Assembly (NCBI RefSeq): GCF_031844705.1
Contig: NZ_CP134609.1
Span: forward strand, 6,572,001 to 6,636,000
DNA from: Streptomyces sp. ITFR-16
Lineage (GTDB): Bacteria > Actinomycetota > Actinomycetes > Streptomycetales > Streptomycetaceae
DNA: 64,000 bases
Direction: 5' to 3'
Made by a program: the position numbers and the translations under genes. The notes beneath the pieces were generated by a model. The model was given only the letters and a program-made list of their open reading frames with translations. It was not told where the DNA came from and did no database searches. Shown here one piece after another: positions 25,848-33,849 of the stretch; position 1 is the stretch's first letter; each line of letters starts with the position of its first letter.

Positions 25848-26492
25848 ATGTCCAGCAACCGAGAGGCCGGCGCCGGGCGGCGGGTCGGCCGGCCGCGCGC
25901 CACCCAGCGGCCGGACACCGGGCTGTCCGCGCGCGAGGAACTGCTGTCCGCGGCGGCCGAGTTGTTCACCACGCACGGCTACGCGGCGACCACCACGCGC
26001 GCCGTCGCCGAACGCGCGGGCATGCGCCAGGCGACCATGTACCACTACGTGGCGGGCAAGGAGGATCTGCTCGCGGCGCTGCTGGAGTCGACCGTGGCCC
26101 CTTCGCTCGCGCTGGCCGAGACGCTGCTCGCGGACACCGGCAGGCCCGCCGAGGAGCGGCTGTGGGAGCTGTGCCGGGCGGACGTGGAGCTGCTGTGCGG
26201 CGGCCCGCACAACCTGGGCGCGCTGTACGTCCTGCCGGAGGTGCGGTCCGAGCGCTTCGCGGACTTCCGGCGGGTCCGGGCGGAGCTGCGGTCCGCGTAC
26301 GGGCGGCTGCTGGCCGCGACCGGGGCGGGTGCGGCGCTCGGGGCGCGGGAGGCGGAGCTCCGTACGGACCTGGTCTTCGGGCTGATCGAGGGCGTGATCC
26401 TGATCCATCTGTCCGGGGCCGAGCGGGAGACGGGCGCCTTCGCGCGGGCCACGGCGGACGCGGCGATGCGGATCGTGGGCACGGCCGGCTGA
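25848..26492 (+). CDS. TetR-family transcriptional regulator
   Basis: This 214-residue regulator has an N-terminal TetR helix-turn-helix (TTTRAVAERAGMRQATMYHYVAGKEDLL at about residues 43-70) and an all-helical C-terminal ligand/dimer domain. The ATG at 25848 gives the normal family N-terminus and is preferred to upstream in-frame codons. It diverges from the DUF1989-carboxylase operon, about 100 bases from the palindrome, and is the likely repressor of that operon and of the permease. Its ligand may be guanidine or a pathway intermediate, by inference only. Confidence 0.88.
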   Translation: MSSNREAGAGRRVGRPRATQRPDTGLSAREELLSAAAELFTTHGYAATTTRAVAERAGMRQATMYHYVAGKEDLLAALLESTVAPSLALAETLLADTGRPAEERLWELCRADVELLCGGPHNLGALYVLPEVRSERFADFRRVRAELRSAYGRLLAATGAGAALGAREAELRTDLVFGLIEGVILIHLSGAERETGAFARATADAAMRIVGTAG

Positions 26493-26604
26493 AGGGGCCG
26501 CCCGGACACGCGACCGCCGGCCGGTGCGCAGGGCGCTGCCGGTCGGCGGGGGTCTACGGGGTGTCCGCTTCCTTCCTGTTTCCTGCGGGGCGGCGGTCCG
26601 GCCG

Positions 26605-27054
26605 CTAGGCGGGAGTGCTGCGGGTGCTCCGCATCGACGCGCCCGCGCATACCAGTCCCAGCAGCACGGTCAGACCGCCGATGATGACGTTGTTGAGTAC
26701 GACGCCGGTGTCCGGGCTGCTCCCCACCACCCAGGGCGAGATGATCATCCAGGCGCCCATGGCGCAGATGGCCCAGCTCAGGCCGTACATCCGCTGCGGC
26801 ATCACGGTGAACCCGAGTCCGAGCACCGCGATCGCGATACCCATGACGAGGTTGTGCGTCACCAGTGCGGACTGGGAGGTCGTGAAGTGCAGCACCCACG
26901 GCGAGACGGCGCAGTACAGACCGACCAGGAAGACCGGCGCGTCCACGAGCGCCACGTCGCGCCCGCCCATCATCCGGTCGTAGCGGTCGCGCATTTCCGA
27001 GACATCGGGGTGTCCGGCCATGTCCTGGCCGGTGGTGTGCGAGACGTTTGACAT
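26605..27054 (-). CDS. SPW-repeat membrane protein
   Basis: This 149-residue protein has four hydrophobic helices and two SPW motifs (SPWVLHF and SPWVVG), each at a helix start, which define the SPW repeat family. The ATG at 27054 is chosen because AAGGGGA lies upstream. The function of the family is not established. Upstream lies an AT-rich stretch (around 27120-27150) that probably contains its promoter, then a gene remnant. Confidence 0.85.
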   Translation of the reverse strand: MSNVSHTTGQDMAGHPDVSEMRDRYDRMMGGRDVALVDAPVFLVGLYCAVSPWVLHFTTSQSALVTHNLVMGIAIAVLGLGFTVMPQRMYGLSWAICAMGAWMIISPWVVGSSPDTGVVLNNVIIGGLTVLLGLVCAGASMRSTRSTPA

Positions 27055-27246
27055 GAGTTTCGTCCCCTTCGATCCTGCGGGCTCGGTCCCCGCTGTGTGC
27101 GACAAGAGGCTCGCGGTTCCATTCTGCTCTTATATGTCGCTTATGTGTAGGTTCAAGGCAGCTGAATATCCGCCGGAACCACATCGCCTTGCCCCGACTC
27201 CAGTCGCCCGGCCGGCGCCACCGGATCCGGGGTCCGCAGCACCCGG

Positions 27247-27550
27247 TCACCGTGTCCCGTCCGGATGCCAGTCGTCCGCGAGGACGGTGGCCCAGCGTGC
27301 CCGGTGCTCCGGGTGCACGGCCGCCAGCGCCTTGGGTACGGCGGTCGGCGGATCGGAGCCGGCCAGGGCCACCCGGATCGGCTCGTGCAGCACGGCGGTG
27401 CCCTCCCAGGCGGCCCGGTCGCCATGGGTGAGGGCGGCGATCCGCCGACGTGGCGGCGCGCATCGGCGAACCGTTGCCCGCGGCCCGGCCGTTGACCTGG
27501 AAGTGCAGCGCCGCCGCCATGTCCCAGGGGCCACCGCTCGTCAGCACGTC
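27247..27550 (-). pseudogene. ADP-ribosylglycohydrolase remnant
   Basis: Two frames on the minus strand together read as the middle and late part of an ADP-ribosylglycohydrolase family protein. One frame gives SGGPWDMAAALHFQ...AAGNGSPMRAATSA, with the family's GNGxxMR motif. A second frame gives RIAALTHGDRAAWEG...DDWHPDG. The junction near 27435-27450 lacks roughly a dozen expected residues and changes frame. The N-terminal half and C-terminus are missing. This relic fills most of the 502 bases between the SPW gene and the permease. The remaining 190 bases hold only the likely SPW promoter. Confidence 0.6.
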
Positions 27551-27556
27551 CTCGGG

Positions 27557-29092
27557 TCAGCCTACGGAGGGGCCCGGTCGGCGGCGTGTGCGGCACAGGG
27601 CGCCGAGTGCCACCGTCGCCGTCACGAAGAGCACCGTGAACCACTGGAAGTACCAGTGGCCGCCCGCCGGGTCGTAGACCGCGGCCCGGGGCCAGGCCAG
27701 GTTGACCGTCATGGCCGTTCCGTAGACGAAGGCCAGGGCGTTGACCGGGAGGCCCCAGCGGCCCAGGGAGAAGAGCGGGCGCCCCGTCTCGTCGTGGGCC
27801 GGGCCGGTGCCGGGGGAGAGGGGGAGGCGGCGGAGGCGGCGGAGCAGCATGGGGCCCGTGACCATCGCGTACGCCAGGTAGAGCATGGCGATGCAGGTGG
27901 TGCCGATCGCCCAGAACGCCTCGGGCGAAGCCAGGTTGAGCAGGCCGAGCGCCGCGGCCGCCGCGCCGACGAACAGGGCGGGGGCGGCGGGCATGCCGGT
28001 GCGCGGGGAGACCTTGGCCAGGCGGGCGGAGAAGGGCAGGACGCCGTCGCGCGCCATCGAGAACAGCATCCGTGAGCCGGCCGTCTGGATGGCCAGGGTC
28101 GCCACCGCGACGGCCAGCGCCACATCGGCCAGCAGCAGCCGGCCCACCCCGTCCCCGAGGCTGCTGGTCAGCACGTACGACAGGCCCTCCGTGGCGAGCC
28201 GGCCGTCCGTGAGGTCGGGTGCGGCCAGGATGCCCGCCAGCACCAGCAGTCCGCCGAGCACCCCGGCCGACGCCAGGGCCAGCAGGATCGTGCGCGGCGC
28301 CGTGCGGCGCGGGGAGCGGGTCTCCTCGCTCATCTCGCCCGCGCTGTCGAACCCGATCAGCACATAGGCCGCGGTGAACGAGCCGACCAGCAGCGCCCCG
28401 AGCGCGCCGCCCGCGCCGCCGGTGTGCAGCGTGACGCCTGGGGTGCGCTCGGTGTGTGTGAGGAGGAGGACCAGGATGAGGACCGCGCCGATGATCTCGG
28501 CCGTCACCCCGATCCGGTTGACCGCCGACATGACCTTGTTGTCGAGGAGGTTCACCGTCGTGGTGAGGGCCAGCAGCACCACGGCCAGCAGCGCCGCGTT
28601 GGCCGCGCCCGTCGCCGCGGTGGGCGCCGGGTCGCCGCCCACCAGCTGGAAACCGGACCAGATCGCCGGCAGCACCACCTGGAGCGCCAGCGCGGCGGCG
28701 GCGACCACCACGATCTGGCCGGTCACCATGATCCAGCCCGCGAACCAGCCGAACGCGGGCGTGCTCAGCCGGGTCGACCACTGGTAGATCGCCCCGGACA
28801 GCGGGTAGCGGGCGGCGAGTTCGGCGAAGCACGCGGCGACCAGCAGCTGGCCCACGAGCACGACGGGCCAGGTCCAGAAGAAGGCGGCGCCGCCGAAGGA
28901 GAAGCCGAACGCGAAGAACTGGAAGACGGTGGTGAGGACGGAGATGAAGGAGAACCCGGCGGCGAACGAGGCGTAGCGCCCCATCGAGCGGTGCAGCTCC
29001 TGCCGATAGCCGAAACCGGCCAGGGAGGCGTGGTCGCCCTGGCCGGTCCCGGCGGGATCCGGTCGTACATCCGTTGGTGCGGTGGCGGTCAT
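27557..29092 (-). CDS. APC-superfamily permease
   Basis: This 511-residue amino acid/polyamine/organocation-type permease has 12 predicted helices and the early ARYPLSGAIYQW segment typical of the family. Its promoter shares a near-identical palindrome with the carboxylase operon at 25728, so it is probably the uptake system for that pathway's substrate (guanidine, urea or a related compound), although it is 1.8 kb away beyond three other features. The substrate is inferred only from shared regulation and proximity. Confidence 0.88.
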   Translation of the reverse strand: MTATAPTDVRPDPAGTGQGDHASLAGFGYRQELHRSMGRYASFAAGFSFISVLTTVFQFFAFGFSFGGAAFFWTWPVVLVGQLLVAACFAELAARYPLSGAIYQWSTRLSTPAFGWFAGWIMVTGQIVVVAAAALALQVVLPAIWSGFQLVGGDPAPTAATGAANAALLAVVLLALTTTVNLLDNKVMSAVNRIGVTAEIIGAVLILVLLLTHTERTPGVTLHTGGAGGALGALLVGSFTAAYVLIGFDSAGEMSEETRSPRRTAPRTILLALASAGVLGGLLVLAGILAAPDLTDGRLATEGLSYVLTSSLGDGVGRLLLADVALAVAVATLAIQTAGSRMLFSMARDGVLPFSARLAKVSPRTGMPAAPALFVGAAAAALGLLNLASPEAFWAIGTTCIAMLYLAYAMVTGPMLLRRLRRLPLSPGTGPAHDETGRPLFSLGRWGLPVNALAFVYGTAMTVNLAWPRAAVYDPAGGHWYFQWFTVLFVTATVALGALCRTRRRPGPSVG

Positions 29093-29111
29093 CTCAGCCC
29101 CTGTCGCCGAT

Positions 29112-29137
29112 TTCCTGTCGGGCGACAGAAATTAGGG
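29112..29137 (-). promoter_or_regulatory. operator/promoter of the APC permease gene
   Basis: TTCCTGTCG-GG-CGACAGAAA (29112-29131) is the same inverted repeat as at 25728-25747 with one arm mismatch, followed on the plus strand by the identical TTAGGG. In the minus-strand direction TAATTT precedes it as a -10-like element. It ends 19 bases before the permease ATG. Confidence 0.72.
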
Positions 29138-29187
29138 ACGCGCTGTTTCGGGGGCGTGACACCGCCGTGTCCGCGCGGGGCCGAAGT

Positions 29188-29224
29188 GCTCACGTCCCCC
29201 GGCGGGCTGCCGGGGGACGTGAGC
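29188..29224 (-). terminator. strong hairpin after fasciclin gene
   Basis: Perfect 15-bp arms (29188-29202 and 29210-29224) flank a 7-base loop. It is placed 19 bases beyond the fasciclin lipoprotein stop and before the permease promoter, and so insulates the SigK-type region from the nitrogen island. Confidence 0.85.
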
Positions 29225-29243
29225 GAAGCTCCGTACCGGGCCG

Positions 29244-29888
29244 CTACTTGGCGGGCATCAGCACGGTGTCGACGATGTAGACCGTCGCGTTGGCGGTCGG
29301 GACGTTGCCGCAGACGACCTTGGAGGAGTCGTTCACGGTGTACGTCATGTCCGAGCCGGACGTGGTCAGCTCGCTCTTCTCCAGCGTGTCGAAGGAGCCC
29401 TTCTCCAGCTGCTTCGGCGTCAGCTTCTCACCCACCACGTGGTAGGTGAGGACCTTGGTGAGCTCGGCCTTGTCGGCGAGCAGCTTGTCCAGGTCGGCCT
29501 TCGGGATCTTGGCGAAGGCGTCATTGGTCGGGGCGAACACCGTGATGTTCTTCGCGTTGTTCAGGGTGTCGACCAGACCGGCCTTCTTGACCGCCGTGAC
29601 GAGCGTGGAGAGCGCCGGGTTGTTCGACGCGGCCGTGGCGACCGGGTCCTTCGCCATGCCGTCGAAGGAGCCCGCGCCGTTCTTCGGCACCGACGAACAG
29701 GCCGGCCCGAAGGGCTCGTCCATGTTCATGGAGTCGTCGGCCGGGGTCGAGGCCGACGCCTTCGCGGAACTCGCCGTGGAGCCGGACGCGCTGTCCTTGG
29801 AGTCGCTGGAGCAGGCCGTCAGGGCCAGCGGCAGGACCACTGCCGCGGAGAGGGCGACGGCGGCGCGGCGGGCGTGGATGACCTTCAT
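29244..29888 (-). CDS. MPT70/MPT83-like fasciclin-domain lipoprotein
   Basis: This 214-residue exported protein has a signal peptide with lipobox LTAC, a Ser/Ala-rich linker, and one FAS1 domain from about residue 70. The segments DPVATAASNNP, TVFAPTNDAFAKIP, YHVVGEKLTP and a C-terminal VCGNVPTANATVYIVD are very like mycobacterial MPT70/MPT83, whose genes belong to the SigK regulon. AGGAGAAC precedes the ATG. It lies 92 bases downstream of the molybdoenzyme gene on the same strand and is probably co-transcribed from the SigK-type promoter at 31664-31693. Confidence 0.92.
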   Translation of the reverse strand: MKVIHARRAAVALSAAVVLPLALTACSSDSKDSASGSTASSAKASASTPADDSMNMDEPFGPACSSVPKNGAGSFDGMAKDPVATAASNNPALSTLVTAVKKAGLVDTLNNAKNITVFAPTNDAFAKIPKADLDKLLADKAELTKVLTYHVVGEKLTPKQLEKGSFDTLEKSELTTSGSDMTYTVNDSSKVVCGNVPTANATVYIVDTVLMPAK

Positions 29889-29980
29889 GATGTTCTCCTG
29901 GTGGATGTGTGTGACTGATTGATTACGTGGAGTAGTCGGTTGGGGGAGTGAGCCACTGCGGTGGGGGACCTCTCGTGCCG

Positions 29981-31658
29981 TCAGGACACGTCGACCACCA
30001 CCGAGTGCCAGCCGGTCGCACCGTTGGGCACGGTGCCGACCCGCCGCTCGGTCTGGGTGGCGCCGGTACGGTCCGTCGCGCGGACCTGGAGGGTGTGGTT
30101 GCCGGACGTCGCCGGCCACTCCCAGACCCACTGGCGCCAGGTGTCCCTGCTGTCCTCGGCCGCCAGCCGCGCGGTGTGCCACGGGCCGTCGTCCACCCGG
30201 ACCTCGACCCGCGCGATGCCGCGGTGCTGGGCCCAGGCGACCCCGGCGACCGGGACGGTACCGGGCTTCGGGGAGGCGAAGGGACGGGGAGTGTCGATGC
30301 GGGACTCGGTCTTGACGGGGGCCTGCCGCGACCAGGACCGCTTGACCCAGTAGGCGTCGTAGTCGTCGAACGTGGTGAGTTCGATCTCCTTGATCCATTT
30401 GCAGGCCGAGACATATCCGTACAGGCCGGGGACGACCATCCGGACCGGGAAGCCGTGCTCGAAGGGCAGTGGCTCACCGTTCATGCCGATTGCGAGCAGG
30501 GCGTCGCGGCCGTCCATGACGTCCTCGACCGGCGTGCCGATCGTCATGCCGTCCACCGAGCGCGCCACGATCTGGTCGGCGGACCCGCCCCGGGACGGCG
30601 GCCGCACCCCGGCCTCGCGCAGCAGATCGGCCAGCCGCACGCCGGTCCACCGGGCGTTGCCGACATACGGCCCGCCCACCTCGTTGGACACACAGGTCAG
30701 GGTGATGTCGCGCTCGACGATCTCCCGGCGCAGCAGGTCCTGGAAGGTGAGCGTGACCGGCTTGCGCACGCCCTTTCCGTGGATCCTCAGCCGCCAGCCG
30801 CCAGCCGCCAGCCGCCAGCCGCCAGCCGCCAGCCGCCAGCCGCCAGCCGCCGGCGTCGATGTGTGGCACCACCAGAGCCGTGTCCACGCGGTAGAAGCTC
30901 TTGTTCGGGGTGACGAACGAGCTCAGGCCGCGCAGGCGCAGATCGGCGCCCGCAGGTACGGCAGGCGCCGCCGACGCGGGCAGGGGGAGCACCAGATCAC
31001 GCCGTGAGGCGGCCGCCCCCGCCTGGACCGAGGCGGTCAGCCGCCTCCCCAGCAGTCCGGCGCCGGCCGAGGCGGCCGCCGCGGCGCTCGCCGCGACGAC
31101 GAACCCCCGCCGGTCGAAGGCGCCCCCGGGCTCCCCGCCCCTCCCGCCAGCCGCGGGGGAGGGACCGGAAGCCGTGGCCAGCCGTCCGACCAGGAGATAC
31201 AGCACTCCTGCGGCCAGCACACCGCCCACCACCGAGGGCAGGGCATCGGTGGGACGGCCCTCCGGCCGTCCCACCGCCGCGACCGCCCCGACCACCCCGA
31301 AGACCAGCACGGCCGCCGAACCCAGCAGCCGGTGCCGCAGCGCCAGCACCCCGACCACCACGGCGAAGACCGCCAGCAGCGCCAGGATGCCGAGCTCCAG
31401 CACCAGCTTGTCGTTCGTCCCGAAATTCCGTACGGCGAAGTCCTTCAGCGCCGGGGGAGTGCGGTCGATGACCGCACCGCCCACCGCCGCGACCGGACCC
31501 GCCTCGGGGCGCACGACCGCTGCCGCCAGCTCGGCGACGGCCAGGGCGCAGAAACCGGCGATCACACCGCTGAGCGCGGCGAAGGCCGCGCGTGCCCAGC
31601 GGGACCGCCGGGGCGCTGCGGCCCCGGTCGTCTGCGGATCGTTCTGATCTTCACTCAC
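29981..31658 (-). pseudogene. membrane molybdopterin oxidoreductase, out of frame at a 7-bp repeat (possibly phase-variable)
   Basis: Two overlapping frames make one sulfite-oxidase-like protein. The 5' frame (from GTG 31658) encodes four membrane helices, an RR-containing stretch before a further hydrophobic segment, and the start of the molybdenum domain (FVTPNKSFYRVDTALVVPHID). The 3' frame, ending at 29981, carries RIHGKGVRKPVTLTF, ITLTCVSNEVGG with the probable molybdenum-ligand Cys, and the C-terminal dimerisation domain. They are separated only by the 9-copy CAGCCGC tract at 30788-30850. With 2, 5, 8 or 11 copies the reading is continuous (...GGWRL-RIHG...). With 9 it shifts. It is either switched off, decayed, or an assembly error. 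The promoter is SigK-type and the mRNA is probably leaderless. Confidence 0.85.
30788..30850. repeat. nine perfect tandem copies of CAGCCGC
   Basis: Nine uninterrupted 7-bp units fill 63 bp inside the molybdoenzyme coding region, with a trailing partial CGGCG. On the coding strand the unit is GCGGCTG, and three units translate as GGWRLAA. Because 7 is not a multiple of 3, each gain or loss of one unit changes frame. The tract is a classic slipped-strand target. Confidence 0.98.
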
Positions 31659-31663
31659 AACCG

Positions 31664-31693
31664 GGATTCGTCGCCGGACGCCCGGCGGATTGG
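31664..31693 (-). promoter_or_regulatory. SigK-type promoter of the molybdoenzyme-fasciclin operon
   Basis: On the minus strand the element reads CCAATCC (31693-31687), 16 bases, then CGAATCC (31670-31664). The GTG start at 31658 lies 6 bases past the -10, so transcription should begin at or next to the start codon. The same pattern occurs at 31750-31779 and 38745-38774. Confidence 0.8.
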
Positions 31694-31717
31694 TCTCTCA
31701 CTCGAACGAGTGAGAGA
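31694..31717. promoter_or_regulatory. inverted repeat between divergent SigK-type promoters
   Basis: Arms of 11 bp (31694-31704 and 31707-31717, TCTCTCACTCG / CGAGTGAGAGA) flank AA. The repeat abuts the -35 of the minus promoter. It may be a binding site for an additional regulator. No cognate protein is identifiable here. Confidence 0.5.
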
Positions 31718-31749
31718 GATCCCCGGCCCGTCCGCAGTGCGACCGGCGA

Positions 31750-31779
31750 CCAATCCGCCGCGCGACCGGCAACGAATCA
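31750..31779 (+). promoter_or_regulatory. SigK-type promoter of the FAD oxidoreductase-CFA operon
   Basis: CCAATCC (31750-31756), 16 bases, CGAATCA (31773-31779). The leader to the ATG at 31856 is about 70 bases. It is nearly the mirror of the divergent promoter, with the flanking sequence GACCAATCCGCCG also shared. Confidence 0.8.
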
Positions 31780-31855
31780 CAGCTGAGAGGCATCGCCGCT
31801 CCCGCGCGAACGGACGCGCGGGAGCACCCGGACGGCGGTACTCGGAGGGAGCGGT

Positions 31856-33130
31856 ATGACAACCAGGCGGCGACGCACGGCCGTGGTGGGGAGCGGGGTG
31901 GCGGGGCTGACCGCCGCCCACATCCTGCGGACGGCCCACGACGTGACGCTGTTCGAGGCGGACGACCGGGTGGGCGGCCACGCGCACACCCATGACCTCC
32001 CCGCTTCGGACGGCCGCGTCCACCGCGTGGACTCCGGCTTCATCGTGCACAACCGGCGCACCTATCCCCATCTGCTGCGCCTCTTCGCGGAACTCGCCGT
32101 CCCGACGCAGGAGTCGGAGATGAGCATGTCCGTACGGTGCGAGGGGTGCGGGCTTGAGTACGCGGGCGCGCGCGGCCCCGCCGGTCTGCTGGCCCGGCCG
32201 GCGCAGCTGCGCGACCCCGCCTATCTGCGGATGCTCGCCGCCGTGCCCCGGTTCCACCGCGCCGCCCGGCGGCTGCTGGCGGACGGCGGCCCGGACGCGG
32301 ACACCGTGACCCTCGGTGAGTTCGCCGCCCGGGGCCGCTTCTCCCCGTACTTCACCGCCCACTTCCTCACCCCGGTGGTCTCCGCGGTCTGGTCCTGCGA
32401 CCCGGTCACCGCGATGCGCTACCCGGCCCGCTACCTCGTCCGCTTCCTCGACCACCACGGGATGCTCGCCGTCGGCGGCTCCCCGGTGTGGCGCACCGTC
32501 ACCGGCGGATCGGGCGCCTACGTCGAACGGGTCACCAAACAGCTCGCCGCCGTCCGCACCGCCACCCCGGTCCGGGCCGTGCGCCGCCACGCGGACGGCG
32601 TCGAGATCGTCACCGCCGACGACACGGCGGAGGACTTCGACTCCGTCGTCATCGCCACCCACCCCGACCAGGCGCTGCGCCTCCTCGCCGACCCCACGGA
32701 CCAGGAGACCCGCACCCTGGGGGCGTTCCGCTACTCCCGCAACCCCACCCTGCTGCACACCGACACCCGGCTGCTGCCCGCCGCCCGCGGCGCCCGCGCC
32801 TCCTGGAACTATCTGATGCCCTCCTGCGCCGCCGACGCCGCCCAGGTCACCGTCAGCTACGACATGAACCGGCTCCAGCGGCTCGACGCCCCCGAGACGT
32901 TCGTCGTCACCCTCAACGGCGCCGACCGCGTCGCCCCCGGCCTCGTCCGCGCCCGCATGGTCTACGAACACCCCGTCTACACCCCCGAGTCGGTCGCCGC
33001 CCAGGCCCGGCTGCCCGCGCTGTCCGGCCCGGTCACCGCCTACGCGGGGGCGTACCACGGCTGGGGCTTCCACGAGGACGGCTGCCGCTCGGGGGCGGAG
33101 GCGGCCGCCGCGCTGGGGGTGGACTGGTGA
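31856..33130 (+). CDS. FAD/NAD(P)-binding oxidoreductase, SigK-regulon type
   Basis: This 424-residue flavoprotein has the N-terminal Rossmann fingerprint VVGSGVAGLTAAH...LFEADDRVGGHAHT and an amine-oxidase-like fold with YSRNPTLLHTD and a C-terminal YAGAYHGWGFHEDG. It is the first gene of five tightly coupled genes. A homologue stands in the same place in the mycobacterial sigK region (Rv0449c-like). It probably acts with the methyltransferases on membrane fatty acyl chains. The exact reaction is unknown. Confidence 0.9.
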   Translation: MTTRRRRTAVVGSGVAGLTAAHILRTAHDVTLFEADDRVGGHAHTHDLPASDGRVHRVDSGFIVHNRRTYPHLLRLFAELAVPTQESEMSMSVRCEGCGLEYAGARGPAGLLARPAQLRDPAYLRMLAAVPRFHRAARRLLADGGPDADTVTLGEFAARGRFSPYFTAHFLTPVVSAVWSCDPVTAMRYPARYLVRFLDHHGMLAVGGSPVWRTVTGGSGAYVERVTKQLAAVRTATPVRAVRRHADGVEIVTADDTAEDFDSVVIATHPDQALRLLADPTDQETRTLGAFRYSRNPTLLHTDTRLLPAARGARASWNYLMPSCAADAAQVTVSYDMNRLQRLDAPETFVVTLNGADRVAPGLVRARMVYEHPVYTPESVAAQARLPALSGPVTAYAGAYHGWGFHEDGCRSGAEAAAALGVDW

Positions 33131-33849
33131 ACGCCCTCTACCCCTGCGCGATCACCCACGTACGCAGCGCGCCCCGCCGATACGCCTTCCGGCACCGCAC
33201 CTATCTGTGGCTGATCGACCCGGACGCACCCCCGCCGCTGCCCCGCGCCCTGCGCCCGCTGGCCGGCTTCGACGCCCGCGACCACTTCGGCGGCACCGCC
33301 CCGACCATCCGGGCCGGCCTCGCACGCTTCCTGGCCGCGCACGGCGTCGACCTCGCCGACGGCTCCGTACGCATGCTCACCCAGGCCCGGGTCCTGGGCC
33401 ATGTCTTCAACCCGCTCACCGTCTACTGGTGCCGCCGCGCCGACGGCACCCCGCTGTGCACGGTCGCCGAAGTGCACAACACCTACGGCGAGCGCCACTG
33501 CTATCTGCTGCGCCCCGACGACTCGGGCCGGGCCGACACCCGCAAGCAGTTCTATGTCTCGCCGTTCTTCGGCACCGACGCCGACTACCGGATGCGTTTG
33601 CCCGAACCCGGGCCCCGGCTCGCCCTGACCATCCATCTGGAGCGCGCCGGCACCCGGCCCTTCACCGCCACGGTCACCGGCCGGCGCCGGCCGGCGACCC
33701 CCGGCACCCTGCTCCGCCTCGCCGTACGCCACCCCTGGTCCACGGCCGTCGTCTCGGCCGCCATCCGGCTGCACGGCATCCGCCTCCTGGCGCGCGGCCT
33801 GCGCGTGCGGCCCCGCCCCGACCACCCCCTTCAGGAAGGAATGCGATGA
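33127..33849 (+). CDS. DUF1365 family protein
   Basis: This 240-residue protein has the DUF1365 segments MLTQARVLGHVFNPLTVYWC, EVHNTYGERHCYLL and KQFYVSPFF. The family almost always travels with the FAD oxidoreductase and CFA-type methyltransferases, suggesting a role in fatty-acyl modification, but no reaction is established. The GTG start overlaps the preceding stop and its own stop overlaps the next ATG. Confidence 0.9.
   Translation: MNALYPCAITHVRSAPRRYAFRHRTYLWLIDPDAPPPLPRALRPLAGFDARDHFGGTAPTIRAGLARFLAAHGVDLADGSVRMLTQARVLGHVFNPLTVYWCRRADGTPLCTVAEVHNTYGERHCYLLRPDDSGRADTRKQFYVSPFFGTDADYRMRLPEPGPRLALTIHLERAGTRPFTATVTGRRRPATPGTLLRLAVRHPWSTAVVSAAIRLHGIRLLARGLRVRPRPDHPLQEGMR

Noticed and set aside
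30788..30850. CRISPR-like array
   Set aside because: The units are 7 bp, directly contiguous with no spacers; it is a simple tandem repeat.
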